NCBI RefSeq assembly: GCF_013294015.1
Contig: NZ_JABSNO010000019.1
Span: 1-64,000, forward strand
DNA: 64,000 nucleotides
Direction: 5' to 3'
Source of the DNA: Frigoriflavimonas asaccharolytica
GTDB lineage: Bacteria > Bacteroidota > Bacteroidia > Flavobacteriales > Weeksellaceae
Part shown: positions 27,483 through 35,729 of the stretch, piece after piece
Numbering within the stretch: position 1 is the stretch's first letter
Layout of the letters: the number at the start of each line of letters is the position of its first letter
Program-made: the position numbers and the translations under genes
Notes under the pieces: model-generated
What the model was told of the DNA's origin: nothing
Database searches by the model: none
The model's input: the letters and a program-made list of their open reading frames with translations, nothing else

Positions 27483-29555
27483 CTAGTTATTTTGCTGTGT
27501 TTTTGTACGTAGATATTTGTAGGTCTCTATCTGAGATCGGAATGGTGTTTCCGTAATTTCTACATATTTATTTTTCATTTTATTGTCCAAAATTCTGGCT
27601 TTCACGTTGTCTTTCAGCTGAATTTCTAGCAAATCTTTGATCTCTTTTTTCAAATCTTTTTGCGTTATTTTTACTGCTGCTTCTATTCTATAGTCCAAAT
27701 TTCTGCGCATCCAGTCTGCGGAAGATATGTAGATGTCTCCCATACCTTTGTTGTAAAAATACATAATTCTAGAATGTTCCAGATATTCATCTACAATGCT
27801 GATGGCTTCTATTTGTTTTTTAAAACTTTTTCTATTCACCGCGCAATATATACCACGTACAATCATCTTCACCGCTACACCCGCTTCTGCAGCTTGGTAT
27901 AGTTTGATGATGATTTCCCTATCGCTCAGAGAATTTACTTTGATGATCATCTCTGCTTTTCTGCCGGCTTTTGCTTCAGCAATTTCTCTATCTATTTGCC
28001 AATTTATTTTCTCCCGCATGAAATCTGGGCACATCAGCAATGTTTTGCAATTTTTCAAAGATTGATGAATGTCTGCATTAGGCTTTTTAAATAAATTAAA
28101 TATTTTATTTATATCTGCCATCACACTTCTATTGCTTGTCATCAGCAGATTATCACTATAGATTTTTGCCGTCTTTTCGTTGAAGTTTCCTGTGCTCACA
28201 AAACCATATTGTATGGTTTTATTGTTCACTCTTTTTTTGATGATGCACAATTTTGCGTGCACTTTTTTGTTGGGTATTCCGTGCAGTACATTCACACCTT
28301 CCAATTGCATTCTCTCTGTCCAGAGTAGATTATTCTCTTCATCAAATCTTGCGCGAAGTTCTATGATGATGGTTACAATTTTCCCATTTCTCGCAGCATA
28401 GATGAGCGCATTCACGATTTTGGAATTATTGGCCAATCTGTATGCAGTAATCTGTATGCTTTTCACATGTGGGTCCATTGCTGCTTCTCTCAAAAGGTCT
28501 ATCACTGGTCTATAGGTGTGATATGGGAAGGTGAGCATCACATCTTTTTTTAATAATATATCTGTAATTCTTGCAGAATTTTCAAAAGCTGGATGGTGGA
28601 AGGAAGTTCTTTCTATGGGCGTTTCTTCTTTTTGTAGAATATCTGGGAAATCCATAAAATGTTTGAAATTATGAATCTTTTGTCCAGCAATAATACTATC
28701 TCTTTGGCTGAGTTTCAATTTCGTAATTAGAAATTTCACCAATTCAGCATTCATATCTTTATCAAATATAAAACGCGTTGGCTTGCCTTTTCTACGAGAT
28801 TTTACGGCTTTTTCTATCTTTTCAGATAGCGTTGTTTTGATGTCGTTATCCAAATCAAATTCGGCATCTTTGGTTACTTTAAAACAATGTGCTTCAAAAT
28901 GATCAAATTCAAAATAAGAAAATATAATCGGCAGATTATAGATAATCACATCTTCTAGTAAAATCACGTTTCTTTCTTCATTATCAGAAGGTAAAAGTAC
29001 AAACCTACCAGAAAATCTAGAAGGAACTTCTATGATGGCAAAGTTGTGCTCATTTGGTTTTTCATCCTTTTTCATGGCAACACCTATGTACAAACTTTTA
29101 TCTCTTAGGTAGGGCATCGGCGTATGAGAATTGAGCAAAATAGGGATTACATTGCTCTCTACTTCTTTATCAAAATATTGGGCTACAAATTTTTCTTCCT
29201 TCTCATTTAAATTTTTAGCAGTTTTGATAAAGACCTTATTTTCGGCCATTTCTGCTTGAATTTTCTCCCAACATTCATTAAATTTATCTTGCTGCGTGAT
29301 TACGATATCATGCACCTGTTTCAATATTTTGGAAGGCGGCTGAAAGAAAGAATCGGATATTATTTTTTGTTTAAAATCCATGGCGCGCTTCAAACCAGCA
29401 ACACGCACACGAAAAAACTCATCCAAATTATTAGAAAAAATACCCAAAAACCGAATGCGAATATGCAACGGCACGCTTTCATCCATCGCTTCTTGCATCA
29501 CTCTTTCGTTGAAGGAAAGCCAAGTAACGTCTCTTGCATTAAACTGATCTTGCAT
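27483..29555 (-). CDS. ppk1: Polyphosphate kinase 1
   Basis: Polymerises the gamma-phosphate of ATP into polyphosphate. The N-terminal domain opens with VTWLSFNERVMQEAMDESV, the standard PPK1 start. PTRFIFDKDMN lies in the middle domain. The phospholipase-D-like C-terminal half carries the autophosphorylated His433 in NKKVHAKLCII and GNFNEKTAKIYSD. At 690 residues it matches the family. It is the upstream gene of a ppk1-ppx operon. A second, unrelated polyphosphate kinase (PPK2) lies at about 62 kb. Confidence 0.96.
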   Translation of the reverse strand: MQDQFNARDVTWLSFNERVMQEAMDESVPLHIRIRFLGIFSNNLDEFFRVRVAGLKRAMDFKQKIISDSFFQPPSKILKQVHDIVITQQDKFNECWEKIQAEMAENKVFIKTAKNLNEKEEKFVAQYFDKEVESNVIPILLNSHTPMPYLRDKSLYIGVAMKKDEKPNEHNFAIIEVPSRFSGRFVLLPSDNEERNVILLEDVIIYNLPIIFSYFEFDHFEAHCFKVTKDAEFDLDNDIKTTLSEKIEKAVKSRRKGKPTRFIFDKDMNAELVKFLITKLKLSQRDSIIAGQKIHNFKHFMDFPDILQKEETPIERTSFHHPAFENSARITDILLKKDVMLTFPYHTYRPVIDLLREAAMDPHVKSIQITAYRLANNSKIVNALIYAARNGKIVTIIIELRARFDEENNLLWTERMQLEGVNVLHGIPNKKVHAKLCIIKKRVNNKTIQYGFVSTGNFNEKTAKIYSDNLLMTSNRSVMADINKIFNLFKKPNADIHQSLKNCKTLLMCPDFMREKINWQIDREIAEAKAGRKAEMIIKVNSLSDREIIIKLYQAAEAGVAVKMIVRGIYCAVNRKSFKKQIEAISIVDEYLEHSRIMYFYNKGMGDIYISSADWMRRNLDYRIEAAVKITQKDLKKEIKDLLEIQLKDNVKARILDNKMKNKYVEITETPFRSQIETYKYLRTKTQQNN

Positions 29556-29638
29556 AAAATCTAAATTTCCTCAAAAATAAGGATTTAAAAATCTTTTCTA
29601 TATTAAATTGGCTTAAGATTACGCAAACTTTATAGAAT

Positions 29639-29868
29639 TTATGCCAAAAAACCACTCCCAACTAGTAAAAACTCCTCGCTCCACGTTCCATACATATCTG
29701 TTGGGGTTGTAGAACCCAAATTTTGGGGTTTCGGAATAATGTGTTGCGGTTTTGAGATGATGGTTTCTGGTTCTGCAACTATATTTTGCGGTCTATCAAC
29801 CTCAACGATGGTGTTTTGTCTGCCGTGATTTGGTTTTTATACCCTACAATATCATTTTTAGACGGCAT
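29639..29868 (-). pseudogene. Short Pro-Gln repeat gene split by a frameshift
   Basis: On the minus strand an ATG at 29868 opens MPSKNDIVGYKNQITAD and stops soon after. A second frame continues NTIVEVDRPQNIVAEPETII, then SKPQHIIPKPQNLGST and DMYGTWSEEFLLVGSGFLA, with a stop at 29641-29639. The two frames fit end to end around 29815-29835, giving about 76 residues with three to four spaced Pro-Gln/Pro-Glu units about 7 residues apart. I do not recognise a family. It follows a second decayed gene on the same strand, with a hairpin between them. Confidence 0.45.
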
Positions 29869-29903
29869 TAGATTAGTATTGGAACCTCAATTTATAAAGA
29901 AAT

Positions 29904-29929
29904 AAGCCCGAAATACAGGTTTCGGGCTT
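29904..29929. terminator. Strong hairpin between two decayed genes
   Basis: AAGCCCGAAA and TTTCGGGCTT form a perfect 10-bp stem with a 6-nt loop. It lies just beyond the frameshifted end (29955) of the minus-strand gene upstream and could serve either strand. Confidence 0.78.
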
Positions 29930-29954
29930 GTTTGTATATTATTTTTATCGTTTT

Positions 29955-30460
29955 CTATTGGGTGGGTGGTGTTTCTGTGGTTTTTGAAGTCCTGGTGAAA
30001 AATTGTTTCAATTCGTTTTGTTTGGTTTCAAAACTTGGCGATGCGTACCTGCTTTGTAGGATGTAAAACCATAGTCTATCAATGCTGCTTGATAATTATC
30101 GTAATCGTGCAAGATTTTTGCATTTTTTAGGCTCATGGTAATACTTTCTAAACGGGCGATGATGGCTTCATAATTTTGGCGGGAGGCAAAATCTTTTTGA
30201 AACTCTTCCCAATCTATTTCCGAAGCACTAAGGTCTGCTTGATTTTTGTTGAAATCTGAAACTTTGTTTACGAACAATTTATTTTGCTCGTTAATGCTTC
30301 CATATTTTTGGCGGTCTTTTGCAGAAAGATTGACGGCAATGCTTGCCAGCGAAGTTTCCAGATCAGCAAGGGCTTTTGTTGCGTTAGAAAATTCTTGCTC
30401 GGTGAGGTGTTTGTTGTTTAGATTTGTGATAGGAATTTTAGTATATTTTTTAAGATTAAT
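29955..30460 (-). pseudogene. Frameshifted hypothetical protein lacking an ATG start
   Basis: On the minus strand one frame runs from about 30460 (reading INLKKYTKIPITNLNNKHLT) through SAKDRQKYGSINEQNKLFVN and DWEEFQKDFASRQ to about 30050. The original frame then ends at 30008 as RQVLKPNKTN. A shifted frame continues with the more family-like FETKQNELKQFFTRTSKTT to TAG 29957-29955. The reconstructed length is about 168 residues, helical and soluble. No ATG precedes it; the first codon after the upstream stop region is ATT. I recall similar hypothetical proteins in Chryseobacterium. It looks recently inactivated. Confidence 0.6.
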
Positions 30461-30516
30461 GAAATAAAATTACGCTTTATTTACATATAAACATGGGAAT
30501 TGTAAATAAATTTATT

Positions 30517-30524
30517 TATCATTG
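30517..30524 (+). promoter_or_regulatory. Possible -7 element TATCATTG
   Basis: TATCATTG resembles TATCTTTG with one mismatch and is followed by CAAAAC, as at other promoters in this window. The TTG at 30522 falls inside it, which argues against TTG 30522 as a translation start for the next gene. Confidence 0.35.
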
Positions 30525-32153
30525 CAAAACTTTAACCATAAAAACAGAATTAATCTGAAGAAAAAGTACTTTAATATAATACCAGCGATGCTTTTGCTCT
30601 TTGCATTCCTATTCTCTTGCCGCCCAGATATTCTCTTGGAGCAAGATGCAAGAAATCAAGCTGCACAAAGCGGCTTAACTTCTAAAATAATTTCTTTACA
30701 AGAAAGTGCGCATCGAAGTAGAATTTTACCAGAGTTGCAATTTGCGAAACAACAGCTCACTAATAAAACTGGGAATATATTTGGAAAAGTGGTGAGTTTT
30801 GGAGATAGTATTTCTATAGATACAGATAATGTGATCTATATAGAAAATGGGCCAAATTTTCATACCTACACTTTTAATATTAATAGAACCAACCCACAAC
30901 CAAATGATCCTGTAGAAAACCTATTGCTTTCTCTTCTTCCAGATGGCACTTACAAAGAATTTTTGTTTTCTTACAATCTTACTGCTCAAGAAAAGCAAAA
31001 ATTAGAAAGTGGCGAAAATGTAGATCTCAAAAACAAAACAAATATTACAGAACTTACAAAGGGAACCTTTAATGGAAACAATCAATTAGGAAAAAGTACT
31101 GTAAATTGTGGTTTTACAACATCTATATATTATGTACCATGTTGCCACGGAGTACATAATGAATCCAATTATACCAACGATATACCTGGAAACTTTAGTA
31201 ATTGGAATACATGCTCTTGTGCTCAATCAGGACAGGAAGGACCAGGGGTTTATCTGATCTCTACTTATGGATGCACAGAAGTTGCAGAAGTGATTGCCCC
31301 ATCTGAAGGTGGTGGAGGAAATTCTGGCGGACCAGGAGGTGGTGGTGGAGATCCAGGACCAGCACCAGAGCCTTGTGTAGCGGCAGCATCAAATCCTGGG
31401 GAAGTAGGTCTTGTAGATGGAAATGGTTGTGCTATTGGTGTGCCTACGCAGCCGAATGTGGGAAATGATGCTGATGATAGAACTTCTTGCCAAATTTTAA
31501 AAGATAATACTGATAATGTAATAATGCAAAGTAAATTGGATAGTCTCCAAAATATTGTTTCGATAAATAATCCAAATAGAGATAGCATAGAAACAAGTAT
31601 AACGGTACGAAAAGGTAAATCTATAACATATAAAATGAACCAAACCCCCAAAGATATTGGCGTTGGTAATACTATTTCGGTATTACTGTATAATGACAAC
31701 TTAGATATAGCACAGATGCACAATCATCCTGAAGGTTATTTACCTATTTTTTCTTTCGGAGATATTGTTACTTATTATGCAGGTTATAAATCATTAATAC
31801 CAGTACGAAAGCCAGTTTATATTTCTTATGTTACTAGTGCAAATGGTACCACTTATGCTATAAAAATAAATGATACTTCATTTTTAGATACTTTATTTGC
31901 TGGATTAGATTTAGATACAGCTGAAGGAACTCTAAATGCAGATTTATTAGTTAGAAAAATATATAAGGATTATGGAGGCGATGAAGATGCATCTACACAA
32001 ACAAAAGCTGAAAAATTATTTTTAGATGTTTTAAATGATGAAAATATGGGCTTTGGAAATGGAATCAGTATCTATAGAAAAGATGGAAATATTTGGGGAG
32101 AATTAAAAAAAGATTCTAATGGAATTATTAATAAAACAAATTGTACACTTTAA
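30522..32153 (+). CDS. Large lipoprotein with Gly-rich linker and C-terminal JAMM (JAB/MPN+) metalloprotease motif
   Basis: About 540 residues. The N-terminus has a lipoprotein signal (AMLLLFAFLFSC, Cys at about residue 33), so it is anchored in a membrane. Residues 35-180 hold an unknown domain, followed by a Cys-rich part with CCHG and CSCAQSG. A Gly/Pro linker (GGGGNSGGPGGGGGDPGP, about 264-283) leads to the C-terminal domain. That domain has H400-N-H402-P with S411-F-G-D414, a full HxHP(x7)SxxD JAMM zinc motif. It is probably a zinc (iso)peptidase, possibly a toxin module. The start is uncertain: the frame has TTG at 30522 and no ATG before 30588. The next gene overlaps its end region in the same direction. 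Confidence 0.75.
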   Translation: MQNFNHKNRINLKKKYFNIIPAMLLLFAFLFSCRPDILLEQDARNQAAQSGLTSKIISLQESAHRSRILPELQFAKQQLTNKTGNIFGKVVSFGDSISIDTDNVIYIENGPNFHTYTFNINRTNPQPNDPVENLLLSLLPDGTYKEFLFSYNLTAQEKQKLESGENVDLKNKTNITELTKGTFNGNNQLGKSTVNCGFTTSIYYVPCCHGVHNESNYTNDIPGNFSNWNTCSCAQSGQEGPGVYLISTYGCTEVAEVIAPSEGGGGNSGGPGGGGGDPGPAPEPCVAAASNPGEVGLVDGNGCAIGVPTQPNVGNDADDRTSCQILKDNTDNVIMQSKLDSLQNIVSINNPNRDSIETSITVRKGKSITYKMNQTPKDIGVGNTISVLLYNDNLDIAQMHNHPEGYLPIFSFGDIVTYYAGYKSLIPVRKPVYISYVTSANGTTYAIKINDTSFLDTLFAGLDLDTAEGTLNADLLVRKIYKDYGGDEDASTQTKAEKLFLDVLNDENMGFGNGISIYRKDGNIWGELKKDSNGIINKTNCTL

Positions 32154-32163
32154 ACCACTTATT

Positions 32164-32733
32164 ATGAATAAAATATTATATCTTTTTACTTTCATTGTTT
32201 GCATGTCTTGTAAAGGTCAAACTAATATTATAGATGCAACAAATATTTGTTATCAAAAGTTTAGTTCAACTAATGGCAATACATACCTCAAAGATATTAG
32301 TAACTTATACCAACCATTTATTGGTACTTGGAAATGGACATCTGGTAATAGAGAAATGACATTAGTTTTAATGAAACAAAATAAATTTCATGTAACCGAA
32401 AGTGTATTTAATTACTATGAAGACAGAATGTTAGGTTATTATATTTATAAAGAAAATAATATAACACTTGTAAATACTTCAAATGAAAATTTAAGTTCTT
32501 TTTATGGTATTTCTGTTAATTTTGAAATTGTATGTGGAGGAAATATTCGTAGTTACTTTTTCAAAGATATTCCTAAAAATAAAAGTTATGAAGTGAAATT
32601 GACATCACTATCTCCTACACAGTTTAAATTTCAAGGTAAAATGGGTGAAAGTAGTATTATAAAAACTAGTACTCCTACAATAGTATATGGAGGTTCTACT
32701 TTTCCTTTAGAAATGATTTTTACTAAACAATAA
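32164..32733 (+). CDS. DUF6705-type lipoprotein
   Basis: A 190-residue protein with lipoprotein signal MNKILYLFTFIVCMSCKGQ (Cys at residue 16), then the sequence YLKDISNLYQPFIGTWKWTSGN, which matches my recollection of the DUF6705 family of Chryseobacterium lipoproteins. The fold is beta-rich. The function is unknown. It begins 10 bp after the JAMM lipoprotein stop, so the two are co-transcribed. An upstream in-frame ATG (32119) lies inside the previous gene, so I place the start at 32164, where the signal sequence begins. A hairpin follows. Confidence 0.75.
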   Translation: MNKILYLFTFIVCMSCKGQTNIIDATNICYQKFSSTNGNTYLKDISNLYQPFIGTWKWTSGNREMTLVLMKQNKFHVTESVFNYYEDRMLGYYIYKENNITLVNTSNENLSSFYGISVNFEIVCGGNIRSYFFKDIPKNKSYEVKLTSLSPTQFKFQGKMGESSIIKTSTPTIVYGGSTFPLEMIFTKQ

Positions 32734-32734
32734 A

Positions 32735-32762
32735 AAATTTCCTGCAAACCCGCAGGAATTTT
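32735..32762 (+). terminator. Hairpin after DUF6705 gene
   Basis: TTCCTGC and GCAGGAA form the core stem with a 6-nt loop, flanked by A and T runs. A nearly identical stem recurs at 33645 after the tandem paralogues, so the pair is bracketed by two copies of the same terminator. Confidence 0.7.
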
Positions 32763-32775
32763 ATAATTTCACGTA

Positions 32776-33195
32776 ATGAAAACAATATTAAATACTTTAT
32801 TACTAATTATTTTAAATTTTACTGGAACTTTTAATGCACAAAAAACACCATTAGATACATTAAATTACCTAAAACAATTTGAGATTAATAAGGCTCAATA
32901 TATTAATAAACCCCTCTCAATATTGCTCAATAATATGACGGCAATAAAACCAAAAACACATTGGGGAGATTCCAATCCAAACAATAAAAATGCTGTAGTT
33001 TCTACAATGTTTAATTTTTGCGAAAAATATTATACTTTTAATAATGCAATTACTATGCGAATAACATGGGATATTAGTTTTCCTAGATCTGAAGTAGAAT
33101 TTCCTCAAAATAATAATAATTTTTATTACACAAATGAAGAAAAATTATTTTATCAAGATAAAATTGTAAAAGATATTAGTGTTTATCGAAGATAA
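32776..33195 (+). CDS. Small exported protein, tandem paralogue 1
   Basis: A 139-residue protein with a cleavable signal (MKTILNTLLLIILNFTGTFNAQ). The mature part begins KTPLDTLNYLKQFEINKAQY and holds TAIKPKTHWGDSNP, one Cys in FNFCEKYYTF, and NEEKLFYQDKIVKDISVY near the end. No known family. It is followed 8 bp later by a paralogue that is nearly identical in the mature region. Position after a JAMM lipoprotein and a DUF6705 lipoprotein suggests an immunity-type or partner role, which is inference. Confidence 0.78.
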   Translation: MKTILNTLLLIILNFTGTFNAQKTPLDTLNYLKQFEINKAQYINKPLSILLNNMTAIKPKTHWGDSNPNNKNAVVSTMFNFCEKYYTFNNAITMRITWDISFPRSEVEFPQNNNNFYYTNEEKLFYQDKIVKDISVYRR

Positions 33196-33203
33196 TAATA
33201 TAT

Positions 33204-33620
33204 ATGTATTGCAGATTAATTTTATTTGTTTTAATAAATTTTGTTTTTAGTGTAAGCTTAAAGGCACAAAAAACACCATTGGACACGTTAAATTACCTAA
33301 AACAATTTGAGATTAATAAATCTCAATATATTAATAAACCCCTCTCAATTTTGCTCAATGATATGACGGCAATACAACCAAAAACACATTGGGGAGATTC
33401 TAATCCAAAAAATAAAAATGTGATAGTTTCTTCACAATTTAATTTTTGCGAAAAAGTTTATACTTTTAATAATGCAATTACTTTACTCATTATATGGAAA
33501 GATAGTTTTCCTAGATCTGGTGTAAAATTTCTTCAAAACAAAAATAATTTATACTTTACAAATGAAGAAAATTTATTCTATCAAGATAAAATTGTAAAAG
33601 ATATTATGGTTTATAGATGA
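33204..33620 (+). CDS. Small exported protein, tandem paralogue 2
   Basis: A 138-residue protein sharing almost the whole mature sequence with the gene just upstream (QKTPLDTLNYLKQFEINKSQ; TAIQPKTHWGDSNPKNKN; NEENLFYQDKIVKDIMVYR). The signal sequence is different (MYCRLILFVLINFVFSVSLKAQ), and the two signals cannot be aligned beyond general hydrophobicity. The single Cys in FNFCEKVYTF is kept. DNA identity in the mature part is high, so the duplication is recent or maintained by recombination. The function is unknown. It ends at a terminator shared with the convergent PLP enzyme gene. Confidence 0.78.
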   Translation: MYCRLILFVLINFVFSVSLKAQKTPLDTLNYLKQFEINKSQYINKPLSILLNDMTAIQPKTHWGDSNPKNKNVIVSSQFNFCEKVYTFNNAITLLIIWKDSFPRSGVKFLQNKNNLYFTNEENLFYQDKIVKDIMVYR

Positions 33621-33644
33621 TAAAAATTTTTGAAATTAAAAATT

Positions 33645-33671
33645 AAATTCCTGCATCACGCAGGAATTTTT
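33645..33671. terminator. Terminator between paralogue 2 and the PLP enzyme gene
   Basis: AAATTCCTGC and GCAGGAATTT form a 10-bp stem with a 5-nt loop and a T-run on the plus strand. It is the second copy of the hairpin at 32735. Confidence 0.82.
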
Positions 33672-33690
33672 GTTTAGAAGTAGTTCATTT

Positions 33691-34893
33691 TTATAAGATG
33701 CCAACTTGCTTCATGCACCATTTCATCTTTTCGTAAGTCCTTTTTATATCATGATCCAAACCAATGGACATTCTTATTAAACCTGGGGAAAGTCCCATTT
33801 CTTTTTGCTCATCTTCTGGTATTTCAGATGAGGTAGAACTTCCAGATGCGCAAAATAATGTTTTATAAAAACCAAGACTTACGGCTAAATATCCCAAATT
33901 TTCATTTTGCATGAGTTCCATCAATTCATTGGCTTTCTCTACGGTTTGCACATCTAGAGTTAGTAAACCGCCAAAACCATACTCTTTGTTGATCATTGTA
34001 GAATATAGCTCATGTTGTCTATGGCTTTTTAATCCGGGATATTTTACTACTAAACCATCTTTTTCAAAATTCTCTGCAAGATATTGTGCATTTTCGCTGT
34101 GCTTTTTTATTCTGATGTGTAGTGTTCTTAAATTCTTCAAAATACTTGCTGCACGAAAACTGTCCATCGTTGGTCCAAGCAACATGCATGCACCAGAATT
34201 GACATCTTTTAAAGAATTCACAAAGTCAGAAGATGCGCAAACTACACCACCAACAGCATCACTGCTACCATTGATGAATTTTGTAAGACTGTGTATCGTA
34301 ATATCTGCACCCAGTTTTTGGGATGAAATAGATAATGGTGAAAATGTATTGTCTACAATAAGTTTAATATTATGCTTTTTAGCAATTTTTGAAAGTTCCC
34401 GAAGATCTGCAATTTCTAAAAGCGGATTACTCACAGTTTCGCAAAACAGAACCTTTGTATTTTCGGTAATGGCAGCTTCTACCGCTTCTAAATTGGTGAT
34501 GTCTACGAAAGAAGTTTTGATTTTATAATCTGGCAAGAAGTTTTTCATAAAAGCATAAGTTCCACCGTAGATGGTTCTGCTAGAAACTATTTCGTCGCCG
34601 CTTTTGCAGAGTTGAAGAAGGGTAGAAGTGATTGCACCCATTCCAGAAGCTGTTACGTTGGCACTTTCTGTACCTTCCAATTGTGCCAATGCTTCGCCTA
34701 AATAGAGATTGCTTGGCGAGGAATGTCTGGAATATAGATAGCAACCTTCTGTGTTGCCTTCGAAAGTATCAAACATGGTTTTTGCAGAAAGGAAAGTGTA
34801 GGTAGAACTATCTGAAATTGATGGATTTACTCCGCCAAATTCGCCAAAATATTGCAAATCTTGGATATTATTTGCTGCATCAAAGTCTTTCAT
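33691..34893 (-). CDS. PLP-dependent sulfur amino acid lyase (methionine gamma-lyase / cystathionine gamma-synthase family)
   Basis: A 400-residue enzyme of the Cys/Met metabolism PLP family. The cofactor lysine is Lys205 in HSLTKFINGSSDAVGG, preceded by the phosphate-binding TASGMGAITSTLLQL and the Asp of LIVDNTFSPL. Ring-stacking and substrate residues lie in the family pattern CYLYSRHSSPSN. The exact reaction (methionine gamma-lyase, cystathionine gamma-lyase or synthase) cannot be told from motifs alone. The divergent Lrp/AsnC regulator upstream favours an amino acid degrading role such as methionine gamma-lyase. Confidence 0.88.
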   Translation of the reverse strand: MKDFDAANNIQDLQYFGEFGGVNPSISDSSTYTFLSAKTMFDTFEGNTEGCYLYSRHSSPSNLYLGEALAQLEGTESANVTASGMGAITSTLLQLCKSGDEIVSSRTIYGGTYAFMKNFLPDYKIKTSFVDITNLEAVEAAITENTKVLFCETVSNPLLEIADLRELSKIAKKHNIKLIVDNTFSPLSISSQKLGADITIHSLTKFINGSSDAVGGVVCASSDFVNSLKDVNSGACMLLGPTMDSFRAASILKNLRTLHIRIKKHSENAQYLAENFEKDGLVVKYPGLKSHRQHELYSTMINKEYGFGGLLTLDVQTVEKANELMELMQNENLGYLAVSLGFYKTLFCASGSSTSSEIPEDEQKEMGLSPGLIRMSIGLDHDIKRTYEKMKWCMKQVGIL

Positions 34894-35054
34894 AATTGTT
34901 AATTTAAATTTCGATAAAAATCAGATTATTTAAAATTTAAAACAATACTTTTACCAAAAATTAGATTTTAAATTTATTTTAATAACTAAATACAGAATTA
35001 AAATCTATTTTTCTAAATTTATAAAAACCTTATTAGAATTAAAAACTAAAATAA

Positions 35055-35507
35055 ATGGATGCAATCGATAAAAAGCTTCTCGTTTTATTGCAAAATGATG
35101 CAAAACAAACCACCAAACAACTCGCTCAGAAATTAGATTTGTCTGCAACGGCAGTTTTTGAAAGAATAAAAAAATTGGAAAGGCAGAAAATTATCGAAAA
35201 ATATGTTTGCTTAATTAATAAAAAACAGATAGAAAAGAATTTTATCGTGCTTTCTCATGTAAAATTGGCGCAGCATAAAAAAGAATACATCACCCAATTT
35301 GAAAAGGAAATCATCCAGTTTCCAGAAGTTTTGGAATGTTTTCATGTTGCTGGTGATTTTGATTATATTTTGAAAATTTGTGTGAAAGATATTGAAGAAT
35401 ATCGAGATTTCATGGTAAGTAAACTCACCAATTTACAGCATATTGGCAGTACTCAAAGTTCATTCATGATCAAAGAAGTGAAAAATTCTACGGTTATAGA
35501 ACCTTGA
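35055..35507 (+). CDS. Lrp/AsnC family transcriptional regulator
   Basis: A 150-residue regulator with an N-terminal HTH (DAIDKKLLVLLQNDAKQTTK and LSATAVFERIKKLERQ, about residues 2-45) and a C-terminal RAM ligand-binding domain (about 65-145) with PEVLECFHVAGDFDYILKIC. It is divergent from the PLP lyase, with 161 bp of A/T-rich DNA between the starts, room for operators of both genes. By analogy with divergent Lrp-type regulators of methionine gamma-lyase it probably controls the neighbour; this is inferred from position. Confidence 0.92.
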   Translation: MDAIDKKLLVLLQNDAKQTTKQLAQKLDLSATAVFERIKKLERQKIIEKYVCLINKKQIEKNFIVLSHVKLAQHKKEYITQFEKEIIQFPEVLECFHVAGDFDYILKICVKDIEEYRDFMVSKLTNLQHIGSTQSSFMIKEVKNSTVIEP

Positions 35508-35729
35508 AAATAATACTACTCAAATTTTTATTTGAACCATCAAGCTATTAAAATAATTTAGTTAGGTCATGATTTTTAATTATGTATCATGTCTGAAATG
35601 CAATTTTTTCTTAATGCGTCTTAATACCTTCCATGGTAAATATTTTACTTTGAATACTAACTTTTATTCCATTAGTTATCTTGTAATTCGTAATTTTACA
35701 ATTAATAATTCAACAAAAAATTTTTTCTA
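35508..35729. other. Intergenic region, no feature recognised
   Basis: About 220 bp of A/T-rich DNA between the Lrp-type gene and the S9 peptidase gene. It probably holds the promoter of the peptidase. I see no hairpin or conserved gene fragment that I can support. Confidence 0.5.

Noticed and set aside
30246-30467. 73-codon plus-strand frame
   Set aside because: It is opposite the decayed minus-strand gene, whose protein-like reading is stronger.
31265-31723. Minus-strand Pro-rich open frame of 152 codons opposite the JAMM gene
   Set aside because: It is the mirror of the Gly-rich linker of a better-supported plus-strand gene and has no start context or family.
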